In this document: positions 25,232 to 34,284 of the stretch, piece after piece | Numbering within the stretch: position 1 is the stretch's first letter | Layout: the number at the start of each line of letters is the position of its first letter | Assembly (NCBI GenBank): GCA_963669315.1 | Contig: OY770021.1 | Coordinates: forward strand, 3,348,001-3,412,000 | Direction of reading: 5' to 3' | DNA length: 64,000 bases | From: SZUA-547 sp963669315 | GTDB lineage: Bacteria > Pseudomonadota > Alphaproteobacteria > Rhodobacterales > Rhodobacteraceae | Notes under the pieces: generated by a model | The model's input: the letters and a program-made list of their open reading frames with translations, nothing else | The model's database searches: none | What the model was told of the DNA's origin: nothing | Program-made: the position numbers and the translations under genes

Positions 25232-25412
25232 GCCTCACACTTGTCTCAACACCAATACATTCTGGATGAGACTTTCGTTTACTTACAGTATTTTATTGGC
25301 CTTGTTTGATCTAACTTGCCAGCTAATTTGGCGAAAGATCGCGCATATTTCTGAATTCGCCGCCGGATTGTTGCGAAATGGCCCTAGGCCGATGCGCGGA
25401 ATTGACCTGAAC

Positions 25413-25441
25413 AAAAAAGGCCGGACGCTGGATCCGGCCTT
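25413..25441 (-). terminator. Rho-independent terminator of the Gly/Asn-rich protein gene
   Basis: Reading the minus strand, AAGGCCGGA pairs with TCCGGCCTT across a seven-base loop and runs into TTTTTTGT. It lies 24 bases after the stop of the gene ending at 25465, exactly where an intrinsic terminator is expected, and this supports that strand as the coding one. Confidence 0.85.
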
Positions 25442-25464
25442 GGATGTTCTTGATTTCGAAGCGG

Positions 25465-26496
25465 CTATTGCGCTTCGGCGTCCGGCTTCTCACCAAGAGT
25501 CTCCAGGAAGCTATCAATAGATTCACTGGCTTCGGCGAGAGATTCGTGAATGCTGTCCATCGTGGATTCGCCGTCGTCGTCGATGCTGGCTTCATCCGAC
25601 TGGAAATCCGTCAAGTCGATATCCAGCAGATCCCCGACATCACCAATCATCTGGTCGACGACTGTCTGGTCCTCAGGACTCTTGTTGGGCTCGATCGTGT
25701 CGACCGCGTCCGCGAGATTGTCATAGGCGTCGAGGCCGTTGTCTTGGACATGGTTCAGATCAGAAACTTTTTCGTTGTCGCAGCCTCCGCCGTTGCACGT
25801 AACCTCGCCGCCGGAAAATTCGTAGACGGTGTCGTCATAACCCGGGGCTCCAGGCTCCAAATCACCATTGGCTTCATCGATATCGTCATTCAGTTCGTCG
25901 ACTGCATCCTGAATGGCGTCGTTGATATCACCCTGAGTCGCAGTGCCGTTCATGATCGCTTCGGCCAGCTCCGGGTCGAGTTCTTCGATCGCTTCCCAAT
26001 CCTCATAGGACGCGACCAGAGCGCCGATCTTGCCGCCCATGCCGGATACCTTGCCGGTCTCGCGATATTTGTTGACCATATTCTCGACGGCGCGGGGATT
26101 GCGCCGGGTCGAGTTCCACCCGCCCATCTCACTGGGGTGCGCCTGCAGTCCGCCGACTTGATCAACACGCGTTTTCCAGCTTTTTCCCCGCTTGGATCTC
26201 TCTTCCTCAAAGCCGTCGATGCTTGTTATCGAGGTTCTGGCCTCGCCGCTCTTGTTGCGGCCATAGGCGTTGCCGCGGCCGCCGCGGTCCGAACCACGAG
26301 AGCTGGCGCTGTCTCCACCGCCTTTGCCGCCGTTACCATTGCCGTTACCGTTTCCGCCACCATTTCCATTTCCGCCGCCTTTGGCGGACGCGATGCTGGT
26401 CTGGGCGTCGATTACGGCTGCGCCGACAAGAACGAAGCTGGCGGACGTCGCCAGCATCAGGGCGGTCAGGGTCGGTTTCAGGTTTGGGCCACGCAT
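25465..26496 (-). CDS. Secreted Gly/Asn-rich acidic protein, unknown
   Basis: 343 residues. A signal peptide (MRGPNLKPTLTALMLATSA onward, ending near IDAQTSIASAKG) is followed by a low-complexity Gly-Asn tract of about 25 residues and a Ser/Arg/Gly linker. The folded-looking part begins around ITSIDGFEEER, includes a CNGGGC pair, and ends in a strongly acidic region. No family is recognised. GAGAGGA precedes the ATG, a promoter-like sequence lies 60-90 bases upstream and a clear terminator follows, so this is a real single-gene transcript. It may be a cell-surface or extracellular calcium-binding type protein, but no canonical repeat is visible. Confidence 0.65.
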   Translation of the reverse strand: MRGPNLKPTLTALMLATSASFVLVGAAVIDAQTSIASAKGGGNGNGGGNGNGNGNGGKGGGDSASSRGSDRGGRGNAYGRNKSGEARTSITSIDGFEEERSKRGKSWKTRVDQVGGLQAHPSEMGGWNSTRRNPRAVENMVNKYRETGKVSGMGGKIGALVASYEDWEAIEELDPELAEAIMNGTATQGDINDAIQDAVDELNDDIDEANGDLEPGAPGYDDTVYEFSGGEVTCNGGGCDNEKVSDLNHVQDNGLDAYDNLADAVDTIEPNKSPEDQTVVDQMIGDVGDLLDIDLTDFQSDEASIDDDGESTMDSIHESLAEASESIDSFLETLGEKPDAEAQ

Positions 26497-26806
26497 GGCG
26501 GGTGTCCTCTCACTCTTGAATACGGTCGTGTCGCAAAGCTTCTCAGACTCGAATAATCAATCTTTTTCGCTGTTTAAGTCAAAAGATTCACGTCGATTCT
26601 TAGGATTTGGCGCGTTTCTTGGCGAACGTTGCTGTAATTAGGCGACGAAATTGTGGCGCCGCGCCTTTCGACTCGAGCCATATGTGTGACGACTCGGATG
26701 TAATGCGACGATTTCTTTTGGCTGATTCGTTTTTTTCAACCGTTGTCAGCAGTCAGGGCGCTGCGTAGACCTTGCCTGCGAACGGCATGAAAGGGCTGGA
26801 AACAGA
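26497..26806. other. 310-base AT-richer intergenic region with divergent promoters
   Basis: No gene is visible here. The half next to the secreted-protein gene is AT-rich and holds the promoter candidate listed separately. The half before cobQ contains a run of seven T (around 26731) but no cobalamin-riboswitch box and no strong ribosome site. I see no repeat or RNA gene. Confidence 0.5.
26553..26582 (-). promoter_or_regulatory. Sigma-70-type promoter candidate for the secreted-protein gene
   Basis: On the minus strand TTGACT (26582-26577) is followed after 18 bases by GATTAT (26558-26553). The -35 matches the consensus at five of six bases and the -10 at four of six. The expected start site would leave a leader of about 50 bases before the ATG at 26496. 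Confidence 0.4.
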
Positions 26807-28279
26807 GTGACGCGGCGACCAGCCAGCCTGATGATCCAGGGAGCAGGATCGAATGTGGGCAAATCCCTGCTGGTGGCAGGGCTGGCGCGGGCGCTCGCCC
26901 GCCGCGGTCTGGCCGTACGTCCGTTCAAGCCGCAGAACATGTCCAACAATGCCGCCGCGACGCCTGAGGGTGGAGAGATCGGACGGGCGCAGGCGCTGCA
27001 GGCGCGCGCGTGCGGCGTCGCCCCTCATGTCGATATGAATCCGGTTCTGCTGAAGCCCGAATCTGAAACGGGGGCGCAAGTCGTTGTGCGCGGACAGGTC
27101 CTGACTACGGCGAAAGCACGCGATTACAAGGCGTTGAAGCCGAAGCTTCTGCCTGCGGTTTTGGAGAGCTTTGAGGCGCTGAAAGCGCAAGCCGACATAG
27201 TGCTTGTCGAGGGCGCGGGCAGCCCGGCCGAGATCAACCTGCGCGACGGCGACATCGCCAATATGGGATTTGCGCGGGCGGCCAATGTTCCCGTCGTGCT
27301 GGCAGGGGATATCGACCGGGGCGGTGTGATCGCCCAACTCGTCGGAACGCACGCGGTGCTGGACACCGAGGATCGGGACATGATCCGCGGGTTTCTGGTC
27401 AACAAGTTCCGGGGCGACGTGACCCTTTTCGCGGATGGGATGACAGAGATAGCAACCCGCACCGGCTGGCGAGATTTGGGCGTGGCGCCGTGGTTCTCCG
27501 AGGCGCACAAACTGCCGGCGGAGGACGCCGCTGATCTGCGGACAGGAAGCTCGGGCGGGCCGGTCAGGATCGCGGTTCCGGTCTTCTCCCGCATCGCCAA
27601 TTTTGATGATTTTGACCCGCTCAGGCTGGACCCGGCGGTCTCTCTGACCATGGTGCAGGCGGGCCGGGCGATCCCCGATTGCGATCTGATCCTGCTGCCG
27701 GGCACCAAATCGACGCGAGCGGACCTCGCCTTTTTGCGCGCGCAGGGCTGGGATGTCGACATCGCGGCGCATGTTCGGCGGGGCGGGCGCGTACTGGGCC
27801 TCTGCGGCGGCTATCAGATGATGGGGCGGCGCGTCGCTGATCCCGAGGGGCTGGACGGGCCGCCGGGCGAGGCTGTGGGACTGGGCCTGCTGGATATTGA
27901 GACAGTGATGACGGCGGAGAAAGCGGTGCGTCGCGTCGCAGGGGTTCATCTGGCGAGCGGGCGGGAAGTCTCGGGCTATGAGATTCATATCGGACGCACG
28001 AGCGGTCCGGATTGCGCGCGGCCGCTGTTCCGGCTTGAGGACGGGCGAGAGGAAGGCGCGACCAGCGCGGACGGGCGCGAGACAGGCGCCTATCTGCACG
28101 GCCTTTTCGCCGAGGACGGGTTCCGCGCCGCCTGGCTGCAGGCGCTCGGCGCCCAAGACTCGTTCACACCGTCCATGCTTGCCTATGACGAGACGGTGGA
28201 GCAGACGCTGGACGCCCTCGCGGCGCATCTGGAGGCGCATCTGGATGTGGACGCGATGCTGGCGATCGCGGGGCTTTAA
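26807..28279 (+). CDS. cobQ: Cobyric acid synthase
   Basis: 490 residues from a GTG. The N-terminal ATP-binding part has MIQGAGSNVGKSLLVAGLARAL and PFKPQNMSNNAA; the C-terminal class I amidotransferase half has the catalytic cysteine in VLGLCGGYQMMGRR and the histidine of GAYLHGLFAEDG. It amidates four carboxylates of adenosylcobyrinic acid a,c-diamide using glutamine. It is separated from cobO by the islet of two minus-strand genes and ends six bases from the convergent FNT gene. Confidence 0.96.
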   Translation: MTRRPASLMIQGAGSNVGKSLLVAGLARALARRGLAVRPFKPQNMSNNAAATPEGGEIGRAQALQARACGVAPHVDMNPVLLKPESETGAQVVVRGQVLTTAKARDYKALKPKLLPAVLESFEALKAQADIVLVEGAGSPAEINLRDGDIANMGFARAANVPVVLAGDIDRGGVIAQLVGTHAVLDTEDRDMIRGFLVNKFRGDVTLFADGMTEIATRTGWRDLGVAPWFSEAHKLPAEDAADLRTGSSGGPVRIAVPVFSRIANFDDFDPLRLDPAVSLTMVQAGRAIPDCDLILLPGTKSTRADLAFLRAQGWDVDIAAHVRRGGRVLGLCGGYQMMGRRVADPEGLDGPPGEAVGLGLLDIETVMTAEKAVRRVAGVHLASGREVSGYEIHIGRTSGPDCARPLFRLEDGREEGATSADGRETGAYLHGLFAEDGFRAAWLQALGAQDSFTPSMLAYDETVEQTLDALAAHLEAHLDVDAMLAIAGL

Positions 28280-28285
28280 ATCGTC

Positions 28286-29092
28286 CTATCGCTTTGGTCC
28301 GAACGCCAACCAGTAGGCCAGCGCGACGCCACCTGCGCCACCAACGATATTGCCCGTTGTCACCGGAATCAGATTCGCCAGCGCCGCCGTCCATGTTCCT
28401 TCGGCGCCCGCCAGAAGGCCGGCGGGGATCAGATAGAGATTGGCGATGGAGTGCTCGTAGCCAATTGCGACGAAGGCGGTGATCGGCCAAAGAATGGCGA
28501 AAACCTTGCCGACAACGGTGCGGGCCGCCATAGACAGCCAGACGGCGAGGCAGACCAACGCGTTACAGAGCGCTCCACGGATGAAGGCCTCAATAGGGCC
28601 AAGCGTCAGTTTCGATTCGGCGATGGCGGCGTATGTGGCGCCGACCGCCCCGTCCAGTAGTCCGGCGCCCGCCGTAGCGAACGCCAGAGCCAGCGCTCCA
28701 GCCGCGTTGCCGAGGAAAACAAGGCCCCAGTTCCGTAGAAGCGACTGCAGGAAAATTTTACCGTCGACCCAGGCCATGACCATCAGGGCGTTGCCGGTGA
28801 ATAGTTCTGCGCCGCCGATGACCACGAGGATCAAACCCAGAGAAAAGACGGCTCCGCCCAAGATTCGAGCCGGGCCAAAACCAGGGTCGATCCCAGTCAT
28901 TGCGACGGTGTAGGCGGCGGCGCCGAACGCGATAAACGCCCCGGCTAGAACGGCGAGCGTCAGTAACGGGGCCAAAGACAACTTAGCCTTGCGCACACCT
29001 GCGGTTTCCACAAGGCGGGCGATTTCGGCCGGCGCGTAGGCGTCGAGCCCGGTGGGGTGGGCGGCGGTTGGTTCTGACGGTTTCGGTTCCAT
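28286..29092 (-). CDS. Formate/nitrite transporter (FNT) family channel
   Basis: 268 residues with six hydrophobic segments. FNT signatures are clear: VFSLGLILVVIGGAELFTGN, then RGALCNALVCLAVWLSMAAR and IGYEHSIANLYLIPAG with the conserved central-pore histidine, and NLIPVTTGNIVGGAGG. It should conduct a small monovalent anion (formate, nitrite or a similar acid). A ~45-residue soluble N-terminus precedes the first helix. It lies 55 bases after cobD on the same strand and may be co-transcribed with cobC-cobD. Confidence 0.9.
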   Translation of the reverse strand: MEPKPSEPTAAHPTGLDAYAPAEIARLVETAGVRKAKLSLAPLLTLAVLAGAFIAFGAAAYTVAMTGIDPGFGPARILGGAVFSLGLILVVIGGAELFTGNALMVMAWVDGKIFLQSLLRNWGLVFLGNAAGALALAFATAGAGLLDGAVGATYAAIAESKLTLGPIEAFIRGALCNALVCLAVWLSMAARTVVGKVFAILWPITAFVAIGYEHSIANLYLIPAGLLAGAEGTWTAALANLIPVTTGNIVGGAGGVALAYWLAFGPKR

Positions 29093-29147
29093 AGCACGCA
29101 GCGTGCTGCCGGTAATCGTGGCCCGCCCTGATTTGGGTCAAAGCTCC

Positions 29148-30077
29148 TCAGATCGCCAAAAGCGTTCCAACCGCCGCCACGACGACCAGCCCGATCCAGG
29201 CCCGCTGGATCAGCGCGACGGCGGCATCGATATCTGAGGGTGCCGCCTTGCGGCGGCCATCGGGGTTGAGCGGGGCGTCATCCGTCATCTCGCCGCCATA
29301 GGCGCGGGGTCCGGCCAGCGACAGGCCCAGGCTCGCCGCCGCCGCCGCCTCGGGCCAGCCCGCGTTGGGCGAGCGGTGCACGGCGGCGTCGCGGCGCATC
29401 ACCTCCCACGCGGCGCGTCCGGTTCCGGCAAGGCAGATCAACCCTCCCGCGATGCGCGCGGGAACCCAGTTCAGCCAGTCATCCAGCTTCGCGGCGGCGT
29501 AGCCGAAGTGCTGGTAGCGCTCCGTCCGGTGGCCGATCATCGAATCCGCCGTGTTGACCGCCTTGTAGAGCAACATGCCCGGCAGCCCGCCGATCAGCAG
29601 CCAGAAGGCGGGGGCGACGACGCCGTCCGAGAAATTTTCCGCCGCCGACTCGATCGCGGCGCGGCTGACGCCCGCCTCATTCAGCGTATCAGGATCGCGC
29701 CCAACGATCTGGGCGACCGCCTCGCGGCCAGCTTTGAGGTTTTCACGCAGCCCGTCGGCGACGGCGCGGACATGGTCCAGCAGGCTTTTGTGGGCCAGCA
29801 GGACGGCGCCGCCCAGCGCCTCCAGCACGAAGCCGAGCGGGAAGGCGGCGATCACCCAGCCAATTGCGGCCGCGCCAAGCGCAAGGGTTATGACCGCTCC
29901 GGCGCCTTTCGCGCGCCGCTGGTCAGGATGTCCAGAATTCAGCCGGCCTTCCATGGCGCTGACGGCGCGGCCCATCAGGACCGCCGGGTGCGAGAGCCTG
30001 TCCCACAGCCATTTTGGCTCTCCCAACGTCGCATCGAGGATCAGAGCCGCGAGCAGGATGGCGAAGTGCGAGGTCAC
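29148..30077 (-). CDS. cobD: Adenosylcobinamide-phosphate synthase
   Basis: 309-residue CbiB/CobD membrane protein: DATLGEPKWLWDRLSHPAVLMG near the start, NFSDGVVAPAFWLLIGGLPG and the NTADSMIGHRTERY motif in the middle. It attaches the aminopropanol (phosphate) arm to adenosylcobyric acid. Translation starts at the GTG whose last bases form the cobC stop (GTGA), giving tight coupling; the frame stays open upstream but only as a reading over cobC. Confidence 0.93.
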   Translation of the reverse strand: MTSHFAILLAALILDATLGEPKWLWDRLSHPAVLMGRAVSAMEGRLNSGHPDQRRAKGAGAVITLALGAAAIGWVIAAFPLGFVLEALGGAVLLAHKSLLDHVRAVADGLRENLKAGREAVAQIVGRDPDTLNEAGVSRAAIESAAENFSDGVVAPAFWLLIGGLPGMLLYKAVNTADSMIGHRTERYQHFGYAAAKLDDWLNWVPARIAGGLICLAGTGRAAWEVMRRDAAVHRSPNAGWPEAAAAASLGLSLAGPRAYGGEMTDDAPLNPDGRRKAAPSDIDAAVALIQRAWIGLVVVAAVGTLLAI

Positions 30078-31066
30078 GCAGTCCAGCCTTCCAGCGCGGC
30101 CTGTAACCGGGTCCAGTCGCTTTCCGGTCCGGGCGGGGCTATGCGCAGCCAGTCGTCGCGATAGGGGAAGATGCGGGTCCAGATTTGCGAGCGAGCGAGG
30201 TGATCTCGCAACCTCTCGGCGTTGGGCGTCTGGACGAGGCGGAACAGGCTGGTTCCTCCGACCACCTCCAGCGTCGCCCCCGAGAGCAGGGAATCGAGGC
30301 GATGGGCGTCGCGGAACAGGCGGGCTCGGGTCGCGTCGGCCCATTTCTCGTCCGAGAGCGCTGTGATCCCGATCTCGATCGCGGGGCCGGAAACCGCCCA
30401 TGGACCCAGCGCCTCTCGCAATCGGGTGGCCATCCTCGGTCCGCAGATCGCGAAGCCGAGCCTCACGCCCGCCAGCCCGTAGAACTTGCCGAAGGAGCGC
30501 ATGATGAGCAGGTTTTCGCCGCCCGCATGCGGGCAGAGCGACAGCTCCGGCGCAACGTCGCCAAAACTTTCGTCGACTACGGTCAGGGGGCGGCCCATGC
30601 AGAGGGCGAGCGCCTGATCCGGCGTCCAAGAGCGGCCGTCCGGGTTGTTCGGGTTGACGAGAGTCAGCGGCAGGCCCGCCAGAGGGACCTCGCATTCGAC
30701 CACCTCGCGTCCGGCGGCGCGATGGGCGGCGGCGTGCTCGTTGTAAGTGGGAGAGAGCACCGCCACCGGACCGGGCGGCGTCAGCCCCGGCATCGCCTGA
30801 ATGATTGCCGAGGCGCCGGGGGCGGCGATGACCTCCGCAGAATCAGCGACACGATAGGTTCGGCGGGCGGCGTCCTCCAGAGTGCGTAGGCGATCCGCGC
30901 CGGGCAGTCGGAACCATGCGGCCGCGTGCAGCTCTGGAACCGGGTAGGGGATCGGATTGATCCCCGTCGAAAGGTCCAGCCAATCCTCCGGCGCGCCGCC
31001 AAAGGCTGCGGCTGCGGCGTTTAGATCGCCGCCATGATCGCGCGAATTTGGTTTATCGATCGACAT
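30074..31066 (-). CDS. cobC: Threonine-phosphate decarboxylase
   Basis: 330-residue PLP enzyme of the histidinol-phosphate aminotransferase fold. Visible are DLSTGINPIPYPVP at the start, NPNNPDGRSWTPDQ, and the Schiff-base lysine of MRSFGKFYGLAGVRLGF. It decarboxylates L-threonine phosphate to (R)-1-amino-2-propanol phosphate, the arm used by CobD. The substrate would be made by the divergent neighbour BluE. The ATG at 31066 is chosen because homology begins there (MSIDKPNSRDHGGDLNAA). Confidence 0.94.
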   Translation of the reverse strand: MSIDKPNSRDHGGDLNAAAAAFGGAPEDWLDLSTGINPIPYPVPELHAAAWFRLPGADRLRTLEDAARRTYRVADSAEVIAAPGASAIIQAMPGLTPPGPVAVLSPTYNEHAAAHRAAGREVVECEVPLAGLPLTLVNPNNPDGRSWTPDQALALCMGRPLTVVDESFGDVAPELSLCPHAGGENLLIMRSFGKFYGLAGVRLGFAICGPRMATRLREALGPWAVSGPAIEIGITALSDEKWADATRARLFRDAHRLDSLLSGATLEVVGGTSLFRLVQTPNAERLRDHLARSQIWTRIFPYRDDWLRIAPPGPESDWTRLQAALEGWTA

Positions 31067-31149
31067 TGCGCACTGCCTCGCCCGGCGCGCGGCCCGCGTC
31101 AAGACGAGATGGGCTTTCACAGCGCCGCGCGCTTCGCTATCGAGGCTCC

Positions 31150-32031
31150 ATGACCGCTTCGGCCCGCCATATACGCCGACCGCGCCCGGCACTCGGGCGC
31201 GCGCAGGGCCATTGCGGGGAGCTGTTGCAGGGTCGTTTGGGTCCGGACGGACCGGTGGCTCTGGTGACGCTGCCCTGGCCAGAGTTGCAGGCACACGCGT
31301 GGTTCGCGCCGTCTCCTAACGCTCCTCTTCTGGTACGTGTTAGAGGGACAGGCGCGCATCCGCCAGAGGTGGCGCGCCGAGCGGCCCACGCAGCTTTGGC
31401 GGCGCTGGGCGCAAAAGGATGGGGAGGTCGGCTGGTGCTGACCAACCCCGCTCCTGTCGGTGGCGGCGCAGGGTCGTCCAGCATGGATGCGTTGGCCACG
31501 ATCCGCGCCGTGGCGGCGTTTTTTGGAGCAGCGTTCGGACCAGACAGGGAAGCGTCTCTGATGCTTGAGGCCGAAGGGGCCGTCGATCCGTTGATGCACG
31601 TCTCTCCGGTGTTGTTCGCCTCTCGCGAAGCGCGGGTTCTGGCCGGCTTGCCGAGAGCGCCGAAAATGCTTGCTGTTGGCGGGTTCGACGGGCCGGGGCG
31701 CAAAACGGCCGCCGCCGATCCTAGTGATCTGGACGTGCGCGAACTGGCCGCGCGGCTGGCGAAGGCGTTCGCCGCGGGCGATCTTTCCGAAATCGGCGCC
31801 ATCGCTTCGGCGTCGGCCGAGTCGGATCAGGCGAAGAACCCCAAGCCCCGCTGGGCTGAGGTCAAAGCGCTCGCGAAAGAGACTGGCGCGCTTGGGGTCG
31901 CGGTCTCTCACAGCGGGTCCGCGGTCGCGTTGCTCTTTCCACCGGGTGCTCAAGCGGTTACGAGACGGGCTGCGGCGGGGCTGGACGAACTCGGCGTCCG
32001 TTCGACTCGCCTTTTCCGACCTTTCGGCTGA
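31150..32031 (+). CDS. bluE: L-threonine kinase of cobalamin synthesis (BluE/PduX-like GHMP kinase)
   Basis: 293-residue GHMP kinase. It has the PduX-like GHCGELLQG motif near residue 18 and the ATP loop PVGGGAGSSSMDALATIRA. It would phosphorylate L-threonine for CobC. The gene diverges from cobC over an 83-base intergenic region, so supply and use of threonine phosphate are next to each other. GAGG lies four bases before the ATG at 31150. Confidence 0.88.
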   Translation: MTASARHIRRPRPALGRAQGHCGELLQGRLGPDGPVALVTLPWPELQAHAWFAPSPNAPLLVRVRGTGAHPPEVARRAAHAALAALGAKGWGGRLVLTNPAPVGGGAGSSSMDALATIRAVAAFFGAAFGPDREASLMLEAEGAVDPLMHVSPVLFASREARVLAGLPRAPKMLAVGGFDGPGRKTAAADPSDLDVRELAARLAKAFAAGDLSEIGAIASASAESDQAKNPKPRWAEVKALAKETGALGVAVSHSGSAVALLFPPGAQAVTRRAAAGLDELGVRSTRLFRPFG

Positions 32032-32087
32032 CCCGATTCATTTGGTTTTCGCGTCAGCGCATTGATATTCTGACCCCGGAGGGGCCA

Positions 32088-33830
32088 ATGGAGCGCAGAC
32101 TTGCCGCAGTGCTTGCCGCTGATATGGCGGGATACAGCCGGTTGATGGAGGCGGATGAGCAGGGCACGCTCGCGCGCCTGAAGACCCACAGGCTTGAGCT
32201 GATCGATCCTTCGATCTCCAAACACAACGGGCGGATCATAAAGTCGACTGGCGACGGGCTATTGGCCGAGTTTCCCAGCGTGGTCGACGCCGTCGCCTGC
32301 GCGGCCGAAGTGCAGATGCGGATGAAACGGCGCAATTCGGACGTTGCCGCCGATGCGCGTATCGAGTTTCGGATCGGCATCAATCTCGGCGACATCATTT
32401 TCCAGGACGACGACATTTTCGGCGATGGTGTGAATGTCGCGGCGCGCATCGAACCTCTGGCGGAGGTCGGCGGGGTCTGCGTCACCGGCGCCGTGCGCGA
32501 TCAGGTCGCCGACCGGCTGGAGCTGGAGTTCAGCGATCTGGGCGACAAAAACCTGAAAAATATCAGCCGCCCGGTCCGCGTCTTCAGCGTGGCGATCGAC
32601 GAGGTGGGAAGCTCTGCGCCCGCCACTGAACAGCCCGCGCGCGAAACCAGCGCCGTGGTCAAACCAACCGTCGCGGTTCTGCCCTTCGACAATATGAGCG
32701 GCGATCCGGAGCAGGAGTTTTTTGTCGACGGATTGACCGAGGACATCTTGACCGAACTGGCGCGCCATCACGAATTGTTCGTCATCTCGCGCAATTCGAG
32801 CTTCGTCTACAAAGGGCAGTCGGTGAACATCCGCGAGGTCGCCCAAAAGCTGGGCGCGCAGTATCTGGTCGAAGGCAGCGTGCGCAAGGCGGGCCAGAGG
32901 GTGCGCGTGACTGTGCAGCTGATCGACACCGCAAGTGACGCGCATATCTGGGCGGAGAAGTACGACCGAATGCTCGACGATATTTTTGAGCTTCAGGACG
33001 AGGTGACGGCGGCGATCGTGGCGACGCTGCCGGGCCGGGTCGAGGCGGCGCAGCGCGAGCTGATCGCCCGCAAGGCGCCGAAAAACATGGCCGCCTATGA
33101 ATTGATCCTGGCTGCGAAGGTTCTGCACCATCGCAGTACGCGAGAGGACAACGCCAAGGCCGAGGAAATGGCTGCGCGGGCCATCGAGCTCGATCCGGAC
33201 TACGCCCATGCGCACGCGTGGCGCGGATGTATCGTCGGACAGGCTTGGGTCTATAGCTGGGGCGCGGATCGGGACGCGCTCTGGGACGAATGCGTTCGGG
33301 AGCTTGAAAGGGCGCTGTCGCTGGACGACAACGACGCCGATGTGCACCGCATTCTTTCCGCCATCAAGATCGGGTCGAATGATCTGGCGCAGGCCCGGCA
33401 CCATCAGGAACGGGCGCTGTCACTGAACCCGAACTACGACCTCGTCGTTGTTCAGCAGGGAGAGCTGTTCACCTGGCTGGGCCAGCCGCAGGAGGGCGTC
33501 GAGTGGATCAAAAAGGCGATGCGCCTGAATCCGCATCACCCGGAGCGTTTCTGGAGCCACCTCGGCAAGGCGTATTTCGCGGCGAAGCAGTACGCCGAGG
33601 CGACCGAGGCGTTCATGCACCTCTCGACGATGGACCAGTTTCAGCACGCCTTCGTGGCGGCGTCCTATGGCTGGCTGGGCGACCGCACGGCGGCCGAAGC
33701 CCACGTCCTGAAAATCAAGTCGCTTGATCCGGATTTCGGCTGGGCGACCATCGCCGACACGCTGCATTACGCCCGCGCGGAGGACTCCGAGCATCTTCGG
33801 GAAGGACTGGAGCAGGCGGGAATCGAGTAA
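32088..33830 (+). CDS. Adenylate cyclase with TolB-like and TPR regions
   Basis: 580 residues. Residues 1-170 are a class III cyclase domain with both metal aspartates and the adenine-selecting lysine (AADMAGYSRLM; IIKSTGDGLLAEF; FGDGVNVAARIE). A TolB N-like region (TVAVLPFDNMSGDPEQEFFVDG to IWAEKYDR) follows, then four or more TPR units (for example AIELDPDYAHAHAWRG and ALSLNPNYDLVVVQQGE). Such proteins are common in rhizobia and Rhodobacterales and make cAMP in response to unknown inputs. GGAGGGG precedes the ATG. It sits within the cobalamin region without an obvious link. Confidence 0.9.
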   Translation: MERRLAAVLAADMAGYSRLMEADEQGTLARLKTHRLELIDPSISKHNGRIIKSTGDGLLAEFPSVVDAVACAAEVQMRMKRRNSDVAADARIEFRIGINLGDIIFQDDDIFGDGVNVAARIEPLAEVGGVCVTGAVRDQVADRLELEFSDLGDKNLKNISRPVRVFSVAIDEVGSSAPATEQPARETSAVVKPTVAVLPFDNMSGDPEQEFFVDGLTEDILTELARHHELFVISRNSSFVYKGQSVNIREVAQKLGAQYLVEGSVRKAGQRVRVTVQLIDTASDAHIWAEKYDRMLDDIFELQDEVTAAIVATLPGRVEAAQRELIARKAPKNMAAYELILAAKVLHHRSTREDNAKAEEMAARAIELDPDYAHAHAWRGCIVGQAWVYSWGADRDALWDECVRELERALSLDDNDADVHRILSAIKIGSNDLAQARHHQERALSLNPNYDLVVVQQGELFTWLGQPQEGVEWIKKAMRLNPHHPERFWSHLGKAYFAAKQYAEATEAFMHLSTMDQFQHAFVAASYGWLGDRTAAEAHVLKIKSLDPDFGWATIADTLHYARAEDSEHLREGLEQAGIE

Positions 33831-33857
33831 TCTAGGCTGGATGCCTCGATTAACAGC

Positions 33858-34223
33858 TCAATCCATCAACGGCGGCACGCGGCTGACGAAATGGCCCTTG
33901 ACCCCCTGAGGCCACTCCCGATACGGCACGACGCCGGTGTCGCTGCCGGCGTATTTGGCGGCGTATTCGACCAGCGCCTCGGCGGCTTCGGCGTCCGGCG
34001 TGAACCGGCCCAGCACGTAAGTGATCTTGCCCGTCTCGGCGATGGCCGCATTGCAGCCATGGCCGCACCCCATCAGGCAGGAGTGGCGCCTGACGCGCAC
34101 GCCGCCGCCATTCGCGGCTTGCTCCACATGCTCGGCGAGAATTTCGCCTGCGGTCTTGCCGTCGCGGATCTTCTCCTCATCGGAAAATCCACAAGTGTCG
34201 CAAACAAGGATGGTGGCGGTCAT
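33858..34223 (-). CDS. DUF1636-like cysteine protein
   Basis: 121 residues starting MTATILVCDTCGFSDEE. Cysteines are spaced as CDTC near residue 8, then SCLMGCGHGCNAA near residues 48-58, a pattern that recalls thioredoxin-like [2Fe-2S] ferredoxins. DUF1636 members frequently accompany cobalamin genes in this order, so an electron-transfer or metal role in cobalamin metabolism is plausible, but none is proven as far as I know. It is downstream of the glutathione transferase gene on the same strand. Confidence 0.8.
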   Translation of the reverse strand: MTATILVCDTCGFSDEEKIRDGKTAGEILAEHVEQAANGGGVRVRRHSCLMGCGHGCNAAIAETGKITYVLGRFTPDAEAAEALVEYAAKYAGSDTGVVPYREWPQGVKGHFVSRVPPLMD

Positions 34224-34284
34224 GGTCGGGCTCCAGCATCAGGCCCGGCACATGTAGTCGCGACGGCGCGCAGCGGCAAGCGTG

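Noticed and set aside
24656..25309. Plus-strand frame of 217 codons after the VOC gene
   Set aside because: Runs antisense to the 170-residue exported protein and has an Arg-rich shadow composition without motifs.
25444..26556. Plus-strand open frame of 370 codons opposite the Gly/Asn-rich protein
   Set aside because: The minus strand has a signal peptide, a ribosome site, a promoter candidate and an intrinsic terminator in the right orientation, so that strand is coding.
26753..28240. Long minus-strand open frame of 495 codons
   Set aside because: It is the antisense of cobQ, which matches its family from end to end; such long shadow frames are expected in GC-rich DNA.
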